Shown here: positions 1 through 8,012 of the stretch, piece by piece
Position numbering within the stretch: position 1 is the first letter of the stretch
Layout of the letters: the number at the start of each line of letters is the position of its first letter
NCBI GenBank assembly: GCA_937860145.1
Contig: CALMBF010000116.1
Span: 1-64,000 of the forward strand
Length of the DNA: 64,000 bases
Direction: 5' to 3'
Source: an uncultured Geobacter sp.
Lineage (GTDB): Bacteria > Desulfobacterota > Desulfuromonadia > Geobacterales > DSM-12255
Position numbers and translations under genes: made by a program
Notes under the pieces: model-generated
Seen by the model: the letters and a program-made list of their open reading frames with translations, nothing else
What the model was told of the DNA's origin: nothing
Database searches by the model: none

Positions 1-66
1 CAGAGCAAAACAATAACCAGCTGTTTTTATTCAACTAAACGTTGGGACACTACTGCTACGAGATAG

Positions 67-221
67 TTGTAAAGAAATTTTACACTTTGTTGCCAGTATC
101 GGTTAAGTCTTCAAAATAATTGAATAAAATGATGTGTAAAATTTCTTTACACTTGGCACATGAAAGGCAGATATGCTTAATGATATCAACATGTTAGGTC
201 TGGTGTAAAAAATCTTGCACC
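67..221. promoter_or_regulatory. Three copies of a TGTAAA-N5-TTTACA palindrome
   Basis: The 18-mer TGTAAAGAAATTTTACAC occurs at 68-85 and, exactly inverted, at 134-151. Each copy is itself a palindrome (TGTAAA/TTTACA around a 5-base spacer; the second extends to GTGTAAA/TTTACAC at 134-152). A third, diverged copy (GGTGTAA...TTGCACC, one G-T pair) lies at 202-221, just beyond the stop codon of the radical SAM gene. Repeated palindromes of this size look like dimeric regulator operators for a gene beyond the left edge, or for the operon that ends here. The two exact copies could also pair with each other as an 18-bp stem. The cognate regulator is unknown to me. Confidence 0.5.
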
Positions 222-229
222 CCATTACA

Positions 230-1534
230 TCAGGGCACTTTCCTTCCGGAGCGTAGTTCCAAATCCTGATGCACTATGTCTCCTAGTGCTGCATCAAGGT
301 ATTCTTTTCGACAATCAACACCATCAATGGCTCCAGTACGCAGACGGCGGAGAAATCTACAGCCGCCGAAACATAAGGGGAGATAGGAGCAGTCGAGGCA
401 TTCGTCCGTTTTCCATACGTCCATATTGTGGGATTCGCTATAGTCATGAATCCCATCGAGCAGTGTGCCGATGCGCATATCATCCCAACCCATGAACGCC
501 GGGCATTTATAGAGTGAACCGTCCCAGTTGATAACTACATCACTGTCGAACTCCACCATGCATGCTGAGATCTTCGGTCTTGGAGTGTTGAAACCGCGCA
601 GAAGGGTTTCGCGACGGAGGAAGAGACTTGCTTCGATCAGCCATGGTTCGTTGGGAGAGGCACAGCCGATGGAAAAATCTTTCAAACCGGCTTCGCCGGT
701 GTTTGGCATGACCGGTGAAAAGGTAACCATGCCGAGACGCTCCGGCGTGAGATCATGTTCAATAAGAATATCGAGTAATTCGGGGAAACGTCGGTAATTC
801 TCTCTCGTATAGTTCCCCCCTAGCTGAACATTGACCGTGTCGCAAATCAAACCCATGTTTTCCAGGATACGTTCGAAACTCCCTGTGCCCGAGGTAAACG
901 GCCGCTGACTGTTATGCACGTCTGGTGGGCCGTCCAGGGTGAAGCGGGTGCTCTGTAACCCCATTCTCTTCAGTTCTGCTGAGAGTTCGCGTGAGAGCAG
1001 GGTGCCGTTGGTAACCAGGTTGAAGGAGAAATTCCGTCCATAGAGTGACGCGTCCTCGCCGATTTTTGTGGCAATGTGCCGCAGTATGGGTAAGGAGAGG
1101 AGCGCTTCCCCTCCGTAAAAATCGAGAATAACGTCTCTCCCTTTAGCCAGGCGCTCAGTCCGGATGTGGGCAATCAGGTGGTCAGCAGTATCGAGAGTCA
1201 TGTAACGTTTGCCGCGGAAATGCTCCTCGTAGCAGTAGACGCATGCAAGATTACAGTCCAGGTTAAGGGTCACCAGCGCGGTAAAGGGGCGGCACTGACT
1301 GTTCAATTGATCGAAGAGGGTTCGTAGTTCCTCGCGCTCGGCATCTGTATCGTGCACCAGAATCCCGAGGCGGGTGAGGGCCGCCTCTTCCTCCCGTGTA
1401 AGTCTCCCCTCCCGGGCATCGTCTAGTACTTCACGGGGGACCCGTACCGCTGCCCCACGGGATGTGGAATAGAGAAGGAGCGACTCTGGCGATTGTGGAG
1501 ATGGATATATTTTCAGATAGTTGGAAAGTTCCAT
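230..1534 (-). CDS. Radical SAM/SPASM peptide maturase (geopeptide maturase type)
   Basis: This 434-residue protein has the radical SAM cluster motif CNLACVYC (Cys94, Cys98, Cys101), which binds the 4Fe-4S cluster that cleaves S-adenosylmethionine. The C-terminal third has the cysteine pattern of a SPASM domain (a Cys before DGSLYKC, then CLDCSYLPLCFGGC and a final Cys), for auxiliary iron-sulphur clusters. This architecture is typical of enzymes that modify ribosomally made peptides (AlbA/PqqE/anSME-like). The first ~80 residues resemble a short peptide-recognition or PqqD-like segment, but this is weak. The gene lies 58 bases downstream of a 31-residue Cys-containing peptide gene in the same direction, which is its likely substrate. 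I recall a Geobacter 'geopeptide maturase' family with this arrangement; the assignment is from memory. The start at 1534 gives a normal N-terminus. Confidence 0.85.
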   Translation of the reverse strand: MELSNYLKIYPSPQSPESLLLYSTSRGAAVRVPREVLDDAREGRLTREEEAALTRLGILVHDTDAEREELRTLFDQLNSQCRPFTALVTLNLDCNLACVYCYEEHFRGKRYMTLDTADHLIAHIRTERLAKGRDVILDFYGGEALLSLPILRHIATKIGEDASLYGRNFSFNLVTNGTLLSRELSAELKRMGLQSTRFTLDGPPDVHNSQRPFTSGTGSFERILENMGLICDTVNVQLGGNYTRENYRRFPELLDILIEHDLTPERLGMVTFSPVMPNTGEAGLKDFSIGCASPNEPWLIEASLFLRRETLLRGFNTPRPKISACMVEFDSDVVINWDGSLYKCPAFMGWDDMRIGTLLDGIHDYSESHNMDVWKTDECLDCSYLPLCFGGCRFLRRLRTGAIDGVDCRKEYLDAALGDIVHQDLELRSGRKVP

Positions 1535-1554
1535 AAAATCTCATTTCAATGAAG

Positions 1555-1582
1555 ATGGCGGGGGAGGGAGGTCCCCCGCCAT
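1555..1582 (-). promoter_or_regulatory. Perfect 10-bp G/C hairpin between peptide and maturase genes
   Basis: ATGGCGGGGG (1555-1564) and CCCCCGCCAT (1573-1582) pair perfectly around an 8-base loop. It sits in the short spacer between the peptide stop codon and the maturase start. There is no U-tract on the minus strand after it, so it is not a clean intrinsic terminator. It is more likely an mRNA-stabilising or attenuating hairpin that lets the peptide be made in excess over the enzyme, as in many RiPP operons. That role is inference. Confidence 0.6.
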
Positions 1583-1592
1583 TGTTTTGCTT

Positions 1593-1688
1593 CTATCGAA
1601 TCATAACAACAGTTACCCAACAACAACTGTAGGATGGTCCCACGAGTTGCGGCCCAACACCTTCTTCCAGAATTTCCAGCCTGTTCAT
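1593..1688 (-). CDS. Small precursor peptide, probable geopeptide-type RiPP substrate
   Basis: This 31-residue ORF begins with MNRLEILEEG, has a central GPS-Y segment and ends in a core with SCCWVTVVMIR. It has a good ribosome binding site (AGGAGAG at 1694-1700, five bases before the ATG). It is followed by a strong hairpin and then a radical SAM/SPASM gene in the same direction. Small size, a charged leader-like N-terminus, a Cys-Cys-Trp core and maturase adjacency are the usual signs of a radical-SAM-modified peptide. There is no double-Gly cleavage site and no obvious signal peptide, so export is not explained. No dedicated protease or exporter is visible next to it within the window; the left neighbour is cut off. 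The specific name 'geopeptide' is by recall. Confidence 0.75.
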   Translation of the reverse strand: MNRLEILEEGVGPQLVGPSYSCCWVTVVMIR

Positions 1689-1774
1689 GCTTTCTCTCCT
1701 TTCTGTTGTTATACCTGCCCGAATCATGGACATTAGGGCACGGTTTCTGCTATATGAGTTACTCCGAGTTCAAT

Positions 1775-3613
1775 ATGACGAGATCATCTTTCATTCATAG
1801 ACTTATACTCCAAATAATTTTCATCCTGTTATGTTTTTCTTCCCCACTGATGGGGATGCCGCAGGATGAAGCTTTGCTTCTTTATGCTACGGGAGAGGAG
1901 GTGAGCGTTACTGCTAGCCGGGGACCTAAACCTCTGTCCCGAAGCGCAGAAAACATCTCTATCATCTCTTCCGTTGAGATTGACGCCCTCCATGCCCATT
2001 CTCTTGCAGATGTTCTGGCGACTGTTCCTGGCGTGCAGATAGAGTCGTTGCGCACCCCAGGAAGTCATGCGTTTCTGCGTCTACAGGGATCTGCCTTCGG
2101 TCACGTGCAAGTTTTGGTGGATAACGTCCCCCTTAATACTCTGGGTGACAATTTTGCCGATATCGGCCTGATTCCGGCCCGGATCATCGAGCGGATCGAG
2201 ATAGTCAAGGGCGCAGCCTCTTCTTCGTGGGGGCAGGCCCTCGGAGGCGTCATCAATGTCATTACCAAGGCTCCGGAAGATTCGGAACGTCTGGCACAGG
2301 GGAGTATTACCGCAACAATAGGTGAGAGAGGTACGCGGGATACGGGGGCCGAGCTGGTTGGTACTACCAACAGGTTTGGTTATTATCTTTCCGGCGGCTA
2401 CCTCACATCGTCAGGATTGTTGTCCAATAACCAGTCTCATATAAGCAACGGCTATGCCAAATTTGTTTACGATCTTCCCTGGCAGGGACAGCTAACGGGC
2501 ATTTTCGCCAACTTTTGGGGTCAGCGTGGGGACTTTGCTTATTCTGCATTGGATATGCAGGAGAATAGTCTACCTCTCACGACCTTGCGCAGTTTGACAC
2601 TTCGTCAGCCTCTGAGTGAACGGCTAGAGGTGGAGGTGAACGGCCGCTATTCTGAGAAAAAGTATGACATTTTCATCAGAACCATTCAGGATGCAATTTT
2701 TCTTCAACGAGCACTTTCGAATGAATCCACTTTAGGACTTTCCACAAATCTTCTTTGGCGGGGCACAACGAATCTTCTGGCTGCCGGGGTGGAGTACGAG
2801 AAGGTTCATCTTAAACAGAGTGATTCTCTCATGAATGTAGACACTCTGGATCGCGACGACGACCGGTGGGGATTTTACCTGAACGACACCCTTTCCTTTG
2901 GAACGTTGGCGCTATCACCCGGACTCCGTTATGACCTGACCGGTAATGGAGACAACCAGTTCAGTCCCTCCCTTGGAGTTACCTGGCAGGTGTCGGACAA
3001 TAATCTGCTGCGTGCCTATACGGCCCGAGGTTACAGCCTGCCATCCCTCCTGCGCAACCTCTCTGCAGAAAAGGTCTGGACTTCCCAGGTCGGTTTCGAA
3101 AGCAGTGCGATAACAAACCTCTGGCTTAAGGGGACCCTGTTTCGTAACCAGACCTGGGACATCGTCACGTATGATTCAATTACCCGCGAGCAGAGGCTGG
3201 AGCAACAGGTAAAGCAGGGGGGGGAGCTGGAACTGCGCACAACCCCTTGGCATGATCTTTCCTTTACCAGTGGCTATACCTATATGGATGCCCGCAGGAG
3301 CGGTGATCATGCGAGAGTCCCTGATGTCCCTGCGCAGACGGTGCAGCTTGGACTCCGTTATGACGATCTGAAGTATCTGCAAAGCGTTCTTACCGGCAGG
3401 TATATCTGGTGGAATGCGGCTTCGAACCATTCCGGCCAATACAACTCAATGGTCTGGGACCTGCATCTGACAGCAACCCCTTTCGGACGCAGTGACAACT
3501 CTGCTGAATTCTATCTATCCATCCGTAACCTTTTCGACGGTTCCCAGTATCTGGACGAGGCTTTCCGCAATGCCGGTCGTTGGGCTGAGGTTGGCGTGAG
3601 GTTGCGGTTTTGA
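1775..3613 (+). CDS. TonB-dependent outer membrane receptor
   Basis: Outer-membrane gated channel for uptake of a scarce ligand (siderophore, cobamide, haem or similar), energised by TonB. From the ATG at 1775 the protein starts with a signal peptide (MTRSSF then a hydrophobic run ending LMG), followed by a TonB-box-like EEVSVTA, a plug domain (PGVQIESLR, VLVDNVPLN, IERIEIVKG, GGVINVITK) and a long beta-barrel ending in aromatic VRLRF. An in-frame ATG at 1754 is an alternative start. No further-upstream start is likely because that sequence overlaps the divergent peptide promoter. It is divergent from the peptide/maturase pair with about 86 bases between start codons, so the two may be co-regulated. 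The 3' end overlaps the next gene (TGATG). The substrate cannot be told from sequence; the plug is BtuB/siderophore-receptor-like. Confidence 0.85.
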   Translation: MTRSSFIHRLILQIIFILLCFSSPLMGMPQDEALLLYATGEEVSVTASRGPKPLSRSAENISIISSVEIDALHAHSLADVLATVPGVQIESLRTPGSHAFLRLQGSAFGHVQVLVDNVPLNTLGDNFADIGLIPARIIERIEIVKGAASSSWGQALGGVINVITKAPEDSERLAQGSITATIGERGTRDTGAELVGTTNRFGYYLSGGYLTSSGLLSNNQSHISNGYAKFVYDLPWQGQLTGIFANFWGQRGDFAYSALDMQENSLPLTTLRSLTLRQPLSERLEVEVNGRYSEKKYDIFIRTIQDAIFLQRALSNESTLGLSTNLLWRGTTNLLAAGVEYEKVHLKQSDSLMNVDTLDRDDDRWGFYLNDTLSFGTLALSPGLRYDLTGNGDNQFSPSLGVTWQVSDNNLLRAYTARGYSLPSLLRNLSAEKVWTSQVGFESSAITNLWLKGTLFRNQTWDIVTYDSITREQRLEQQVKQGGELELRTTPWHDLSFTSGYTYMDARRSGDHARVPDVPAQTVQLGLRYDDLKYLQSVLTGRYIWWNAASNHSGQYNSMVWDLHLTATPFGRSDNSAEFYLSIRNLFDGSQYLDEAFRNAGRWAEVGVRLRF

Positions 3614-4488
3614 TGCGATTGGGACTCCTGCTTGCATTCTGCGGCCTCTTGTTCCCCTCGGGCGGACTGGCGTATGACCTCCTGGTCGTGCAGAGCCAGC
3701 GTTCACCGGTGTATGACGAGATCATGAGGGGGGTCCGGTCTGTTGCGCCCTATTCCCACCGGGTGATTGCACTGAACGAGTATAGCGAAGTCGACCTGAA
3801 GCGGATCGTCCGGGAAGAGAACCCCCTTGCCATTCTTGCCCTTGGTGACAATGCCCTTGTGGCAGCCAAAAAGGTGAAGCAGGTACCGGTAGTTTCTCTC
3901 ATGGCGCTCGGCTACAGGGCTGGCATGGGTGGACATCCTGCCCTGACAGGGGTTGAAGTACAGATTCCCCCGGAACGTTATCTGGCCGTCCTCAGAGCCA
4001 TAAAAGCCCACAGGGTCGGCATCATTGCCAATGTATCCCGTAATGCCGGTTATCTCAAACTGGCACAGAAGATCGCGAACCGCAACGGAATTGAGCTGAT
4101 ACTCAGGGATGTGAAGTCTCCGAAGGATGTTTCCGCCCAGCTTGATTCACTTGCCGGAAACGTGGATGCACTCTGGATGCTTCCCGATACGTCTATTGCG
4201 ACCGGCGAGGCAGCCGATGCCTTTTTTCTCTTCTCTGCCAGTCGCCGTATCCCGGTACTTTCGTTTTCCTCCAACTATCTGGCTTCGGGTGCAGCCATAA
4301 TAATAGAAATGGATCGGTTCGACCTTGGCAGGCAGGGGGGGGAAATGGTCGAACAGATCCTGGAAGGAAATGACAGTACCGCCTTTGTTTCAGCGTATCC
4401 GCGTAAATCCCACCTTAAAACCAATACCTCAATTCTCCGCAGACTCGGTATTCCTCTCGAGCTGTCGATTTTCAAAAATGGTAATTAG
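3613..4488 (+). CDS. Periplasmic ABC-type substrate-binding protein (PF04392-like)
   Basis: About 291 residues with a signal peptide (MRLGLLLAFCGLLFPSGGLAYD). The fold resembles the TrpX/YtfQ-like 'ABC transporter substrate-binding' family: an N-terminal lobe (LLVVQSQRSPVYDEIMRG), ILALGDNA, a hinge region RVGIIANVSRN, and a C-terminal lobe VDALWMLPDTSIA. The start codon overlaps the receptor stop (TGATG), indicating translational coupling. No permease or ATPase gene lies nearby. The next gene, three bases on, is a sensor kinase. The protein is therefore more likely a periplasmic ligand sensor feeding that kinase, or a periplasmic carrier for the TonB ligand, than part of a complete importer. 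Which of these is right is inference. Confidence 0.75.
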   Translation: MRLGLLLAFCGLLFPSGGLAYDLLVVQSQRSPVYDEIMRGVRSVAPYSHRVIALNEYSEVDLKRIVREENPLAILALGDNALVAAKKVKQVPVVSLMALGYRAGMGGHPALTGVEVQIPPERYLAVLRAIKAHRVGIIANVSRNAGYLKLAQKIANRNGIELILRDVKSPKDVSAQLDSLAGNVDALWMLPDTSIATGEAADAFFLFSASRRIPVLSFSSNYLASGAAIIIEMDRFDLGRQGGEMVEQILEGNDSTAFVSAYPRKSHLKTNTSILRRLGIPLELSIFKNGN

Positions 4489-4491
4489 TCC

Positions 4492-6069
4492 ATGGAATTG
4501 AGCAGTAGGGCAAGTCGCTTCCAAAGAAGTTTTCGCAGTAGATTATTCCTGATATTTACCTGCTTTACCTTTGCCATATCCATTCTGTTCGTCATGCTTT
4601 ACATCAAGGCAGAGATCAGAAATTACCATGAGCGATCCAGCGAACGGGCACAACTTCTTGCTTCGCAGCTTGCTGTGGCCATCAGACTGCCACTTTATGC
4701 TGAAAATTCAACGGAACTCGTACGTCAGGCCAACAATCTTCTCGCTACACCGAAGGTAAAACGTATTATTATATACGGCAGCAATAACCGGGTACTGGTC
4801 GATCAGAAAACAGATGCCGTTGTTAATGATGCTGACCTGGCCATGTCGACCGTCCAGGTTACATCGGCGCCGGCCAGTCCTTCTGTGGAGTCGGCCATCA
4901 GCGGCGTCTCCCCATTTGTCGGATTGCCACTCGGAACAGTAACGGTTTATATCGATTCCAGTGATTTGAAAGAATCGATCATATCTGCCATTCTCGGTAG
5001 TGCCGCAATAGCTTTTCTCTTCTGGATTGCCGTACTCCTTGCCTGTTATCCTGTCTTAAAAAAAGTCACCAATTCTTTTGGCATTCTCACTAACGGCCTT
5101 ACACGTATGAAGGACGGTGATTTTTCCATTATTCTTGAAATTGACGAGGACACCGAGGCGGGCAGAGCCGCTCAGGCTGTCAACAGGTTGTCATCGATGT
5201 TGAGAGAAAGGGATAGGGAAAATCTCAGGTTGCAGGAAGAGCTTGTCAACTCCATGCGTCTTGAGGTGCAGGAGGAGAAGCGCCGGATCATGGCCAAGCT
5301 GATTCAGACCAACAGGATGACCTCTCTTGGTCTCCTCATCTCCAGTATGGCTCACAACATCAATACCCCTAATGGTGCCATCAAACTCGCGGCCCAGCAT
5401 TTGGACAGGTCCTGGAAGGATGCCTTGCCGATTCTGGAGCAGGTAACGAAAGAAGAGGGTGAGTTCACCTTGGCAGGGTTGCCTTTCGGGGTGGCCCGGG
5501 AAGAAATACTGGGGGCAAACGCTTCCGTGCTCAGTAATGCAGACAAAGTTGAACGGGTCATCAAGGATCTGCGGTCTTATAATGTTGGTGAAAAGAATGA
5601 ATTTTGTCCAGGAGTGTCAGTCAACCATGTTGTCACTGAGGCGTTGACAGTCATACGTGCTCACGGTCGACAGGGTGATGTCAGCATTCAGACTGAATTA
5701 GCACCTGACATTCCGAAGATTATGGGGAACAAGTATCAACTGGAGCAGGTTGTGGTCAACCTGTTGATGAACGCCATGCAAGCTACTATAAGTCAAAACG
5801 GTGTCGTGAAAGTGCATACTGATTACATAACTACCGATAAAATCGTCAGAATCGTCGTTAAAGACCAGGGTATTGGGATATCTCCCGAGGTACGCAAGCA
5901 TCTGTTTGAAGCATTTTTCTCCACGAGAATCGCAAGCGGAGGGAGTGGTCTCGGTTTATACATTTCTAAATTCATCGTTGCCGAGCACAACGGCAGTCTT
6001 ACACTCGAGTCTGATCAGGTTAATGGCACTGTAGCCACCGTCAATCTTCCTCTCAACCCGTCTACGTGA
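4492..6069 (+). CDS. Membrane sensor histidine kinase
   Basis: A 525-residue kinase. It has a transmembrane helix near residues 18-40, a periplasmic region of about 120 residues, a second helix near 165-190, a HAMP-like stretch, a coiled-coil linker, a dimerisation/phosphoacceptor segment with His near residue 288 in SSMAHNINTPNGAI, and a HATPase domain with N box (QVVVNLLMNAMQA), G1 (VKDQGIGI), F box and G2 (SGGSGLGLYIS). The phosphoacceptor context is NINTPN rather than the usual ELNNPL, resembling the NtrB/ZraS-like kinases that partner sigma-54 regulators. It follows the binding-protein gene by three bases. The convergent NtrC-type regulator overlaps its 3' end by 8 bases, so the two form a likely two-component pair despite opposite strands. 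Confidence 0.88.
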   Translation: MELSSRASRFQRSFRSRLFLIFTCFTFAISILFVMLYIKAEIRNYHERSSERAQLLASQLAVAIRLPLYAENSTELVRQANNLLATPKVKRIIIYGSNNRVLVDQKTDAVVNDADLAMSTVQVTSAPASPSVESAISGVSPFVGLPLGTVTVYIDSSDLKESIISAILGSAAIAFLFWIAVLLACYPVLKKVTNSFGILTNGLTRMKDGDFSIILEIDEDTEAGRAAQAVNRLSSMLRERDRENLRLQEELVNSMRLEVQEEKRRIMAKLIQTNRMTSLGLLISSMAHNINTPNGAIKLAAQHLDRSWKDALPILEQVTKEEGEFTLAGLPFGVAREEILGANASVLSNADKVERVIKDLRSYNVGEKNEFCPGVSVNHVVTEALTVIRAHGRQGDVSIQTELAPDIPKIMGNKYQLEQVVVNLLMNAMQATISQNGVVKVHTDYITTDKIVRIVVKDQGIGISPEVRKHLFEAFFSTRIASGGSGLGLYISKFIVAEHNGSLTLESDQVNGTVATVNLPLNPST

Positions 6070-7522
6070 CAACAGTTTCTGCTTTTCCACCATCGTTATT
6101 TTCGGCGGCAAGCTGCTCCATTCTTTTCTGCAACGTTGGTCGGCTGATGCCAAGCATCTTCGCTGCCATGCTTCTGTTCCCTTCAGCCAGAATCATTGCC
6201 TCTTGTACCAGGAGGGTTTCAACTTCATCCACAGTCGGGAACGTATGGAAAATACCGTTGAGTGAAAACTGGCTGTTACCAATTTTCCTGATGATTTGAT
6301 TGGGGAGGACGGTTCCCGGCATCAAGCCGGGGAAATCGGACAACGTGAGGGTTCCTGTACGGTTATGCATGACCGCATGATGTATCTTGTTAATCATTTC
6401 CCGCACATTACCGGGGAAATCGTAAGAAATGAGCGCCTGACGAGCCTCACGGGATAGTTCCGGCTGTTTTATGGTCAGGTTTGCGGCCGTAATTTCTATG
6501 AAATGTTCCACAAGGGGCAGGATATCCTCTCGCCGTTCCCGGAGTGGGGGGATAGCAAGTGTCTGGGCGCTGATCCTGTAATAGAGGTCACTCCTGAAGG
6601 TTCCCGCACTCATCATGGCATGGAAATTAGCATTCGAGGCCGCTACGATACGGGCGTCGCTTTTGTGGAGGACATCGGAGCCGAGTCGGTAGTATTCACC
6701 CTGCTGCAGCAGACGCAACAGCTTAATCTGGGATGCATTACTGAGGTCGCCTATTTCGTCGAGGAAAAGGGTTCCGCCCTTAGCTTGTTCGATCAGGCCT
6801 TCACGGCTTTCGTTGGCACCCGTGTATGCGCCTTTTTTGTGACCAAAAAGGGTGTCAGCGAACATGGCGTCATCCAGTCCAGCCACGTTAACGGTTACCA
6901 TCCTGCCTTTCAATCCACTGCAGCGGTGAAGGGCATTGGCTATAAGTTCCTTGCCGACTCCGGTTTCACCAGTAATCAGGACCGGTTGCTTTGAACATGC
7001 TAGAGTTTCAATTACCTTGAAAATGGCCTGCATTTTTTCGCAACACGTAATAATGTCGCAAAAATGTTGTGGATTAGACAGGGGTTCTCCCAGTAAATAA
7101 TCTGTGAGTTGGCGATTTCTTGCAATGAGCTCGCTGCTATTGCAAGCGTTTTGTACAACCGATACAAGTTTGGTTGTATCCACAGGCTTGGTGATATAAT
7201 CATATGCCCCTTGCTTGATACAGCTTACCGCGTTTTCCAGGTCGCTCACTCCGGTTATTACGATTACCGGTATGTGGGGATACTGGCGGGTCAATTCCGG
7301 CAGGAGGTCTGCACCAGAAATGTTCGGCATGACCCAGTCGAGAATGATTGTTGTGAACGAGTTATCTGCAAGAGCAGGCAGGACTGAGGCGCTATCCTGA
7401 AGCGTGGTGATATTTCTGATATTATGAGCGAGAAGTGCTCTTCGGGTGCCGTCAAGAAATGTTGCATCATCATCTACTATCAGGATTGAGTGCTCTCTTT
7501 CTAACTTTGGGGTAGTGGGCAT
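6062..7522 (-). CDS. Sigma-54-dependent response regulator (NtrC family)
   Basis: A 486-residue transcription activator. The receiver domain has the acidic pocket VDDDA and phosphoacceptor Asp62 (IILDWVMP), with a switch Thr in VITGV and Lys in TKPVD. The AAA+ domain has Walker A GETGVGKE, the sigma-54 contact loop GAYTGA (a Phe-to-Tyr form of GAFTGA), Walker B GGTLFLDEIG and the R-finger region FRSDLYYR. The C-terminus has a Fis-type helix-turn-helix (EGNRSMAAKMLGISRPTLQKRM). It would drive transcription from -24/-12 promoters in response to the adjacent kinase. Targets could include the divergent receptor/peptide region, but I see no convincing -24/-12 site there. It is transcribed toward the kinase gene and overlaps its end by 8 bases. 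Confidence 0.92.
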   Translation of the reverse strand: MPTTPKLEREHSILIVDDDATFLDGTRRALLAHNIRNITTLQDSASVLPALADNSFTTIILDWVMPNISGADLLPELTRQYPHIPVIVITGVSDLENAVSCIKQGAYDYITKPVDTTKLVSVVQNACNSSELIARNRQLTDYLLGEPLSNPQHFCDIITCCEKMQAIFKVIETLACSKQPVLITGETGVGKELIANALHRCSGLKGRMVTVNVAGLDDAMFADTLFGHKKGAYTGANESREGLIEQAKGGTLFLDEIGDLSNASQIKLLRLLQQGEYYRLGSDVLHKSDARIVAASNANFHAMMSAGTFRSDLYYRISAQTLAIPPLRERREDILPLVEHFIEITAANLTIKQPELSREARQALISYDFPGNVREMINKIHHAVMHNRTGTLTLSDFPGLMPGTVLPNQIIRKIGNSQFSLNGIFHTFPTVDEVETLLVQEAMILAEGNRSMAAKMLGISRPTLQKRMEQLAAENNDGGKAETVVT

Positions 7523-7721
7523 GTCTTACTCCATAAGGGGTCTGTAGTTGGTTATCATTGTGCAAGCATGGTAAAAAAAACTCTGTGTTTCAGGCGGAAG
7601 GTGATTGTCTAATATATACATACATAAATAATGCCAACTGGTTTTGAGGTTTAGGGAAATTGCACGCCGATTGACCATCAATCAATATCCAGTTACATGT
7701 AGAATTACAATAATTAAATGC

Positions 7722-7750
7722 TTGCGTTTGTGCTTGAAAATGTATATAAG
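7722..7750 (+). promoter_or_regulatory. Possible sigma-70 promoter for tRNA-Asp
   Basis: TTGCGT (7722-7727), a 17-base spacer and TATAAG (7745-7750) lie about 50 bases upstream of the tRNA-Asp gene in an A+T-rich intergenic stretch (7523-7801). Apart from this motif I see no gene or clear signal in that 279-base gap, which also carries the promoter of the leftward regulator. Confidence 0.35.
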
Positions 7751-7801
7751 AGTTTTCCACACGTAATTTCGTTAACCAATGCCCGAATAACGTATATAAA
7801 T

Positions 7802-7878
7802 GGGGTAGTAGCTCAGTAGGTTAGAGTGCCGGCCTGTCACGCCGGAGGTCGCGGGTTCGAGCCCCGTCTGCCCCGCCA
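7802..7878 (+). tRNA. tRNA-Asp (GTC)
   Basis: A 77-base cloverleaf with acceptor stem GGGGTAG/CTGCCCC (one G-T pair), D arm GTAGCTCAGTAGGTTAGAG, anticodon loop CTGTCAC giving anticodon GTC, T arm GGGTTCGAGCCCC, discriminator G and genomically encoded CCA. It is followed at once by an intrinsic terminator, so it is a single-gene transcript. Confidence 0.97.
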
Positions 7879-7882
7879 AATT

Positions 7883-7914
7883 AAAAGGTCATGCTTCAGC
7901 ATGACCTTTTTTTT
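7883..7914 (+). terminator. Intrinsic terminator after tRNA-Asp
   Basis: AAAAGGTCATGC and GCATGACCTTTT pair perfectly around the loop TTCA, followed by a run of T. It ends the tRNA-Asp transcript a few bases after the CCA end. Confidence 0.9.
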
Positions 7915-8012
7915 ATTAAACCAATCACCATTCTTCCCTTTCACTTGCATGATTAAGCAGATTCATTTATTCTACGATGTGGTGTATATCCGAATTATTC
8001 AGGACGAATGAC

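Noticed and set aside
67-221. CRISPR-like repeats
   Set aside because: Only three short palindromic copies, in inverted orientation and with unequal spacing, and no cas genes; they look like operators or hairpins.
1521-1736. 71-codon plus-strand frame across the peptide gene
   Set aside because: Antisense to the small peptide gene and hairpin; no ribosome site, while the minus-strand peptide has one.
6503-6994. 163-codon plus-strand frame inside the sigma-54 regulator
   Set aside because: Opposite the AAA+ domain coding sequence, which is intact; no start signal or motifs.
7826-8011. 61-codon frame starting inside tRNA-Asp
   Set aside because: It begins within the tRNA and runs through the terminator; not plausible as a protein gene.
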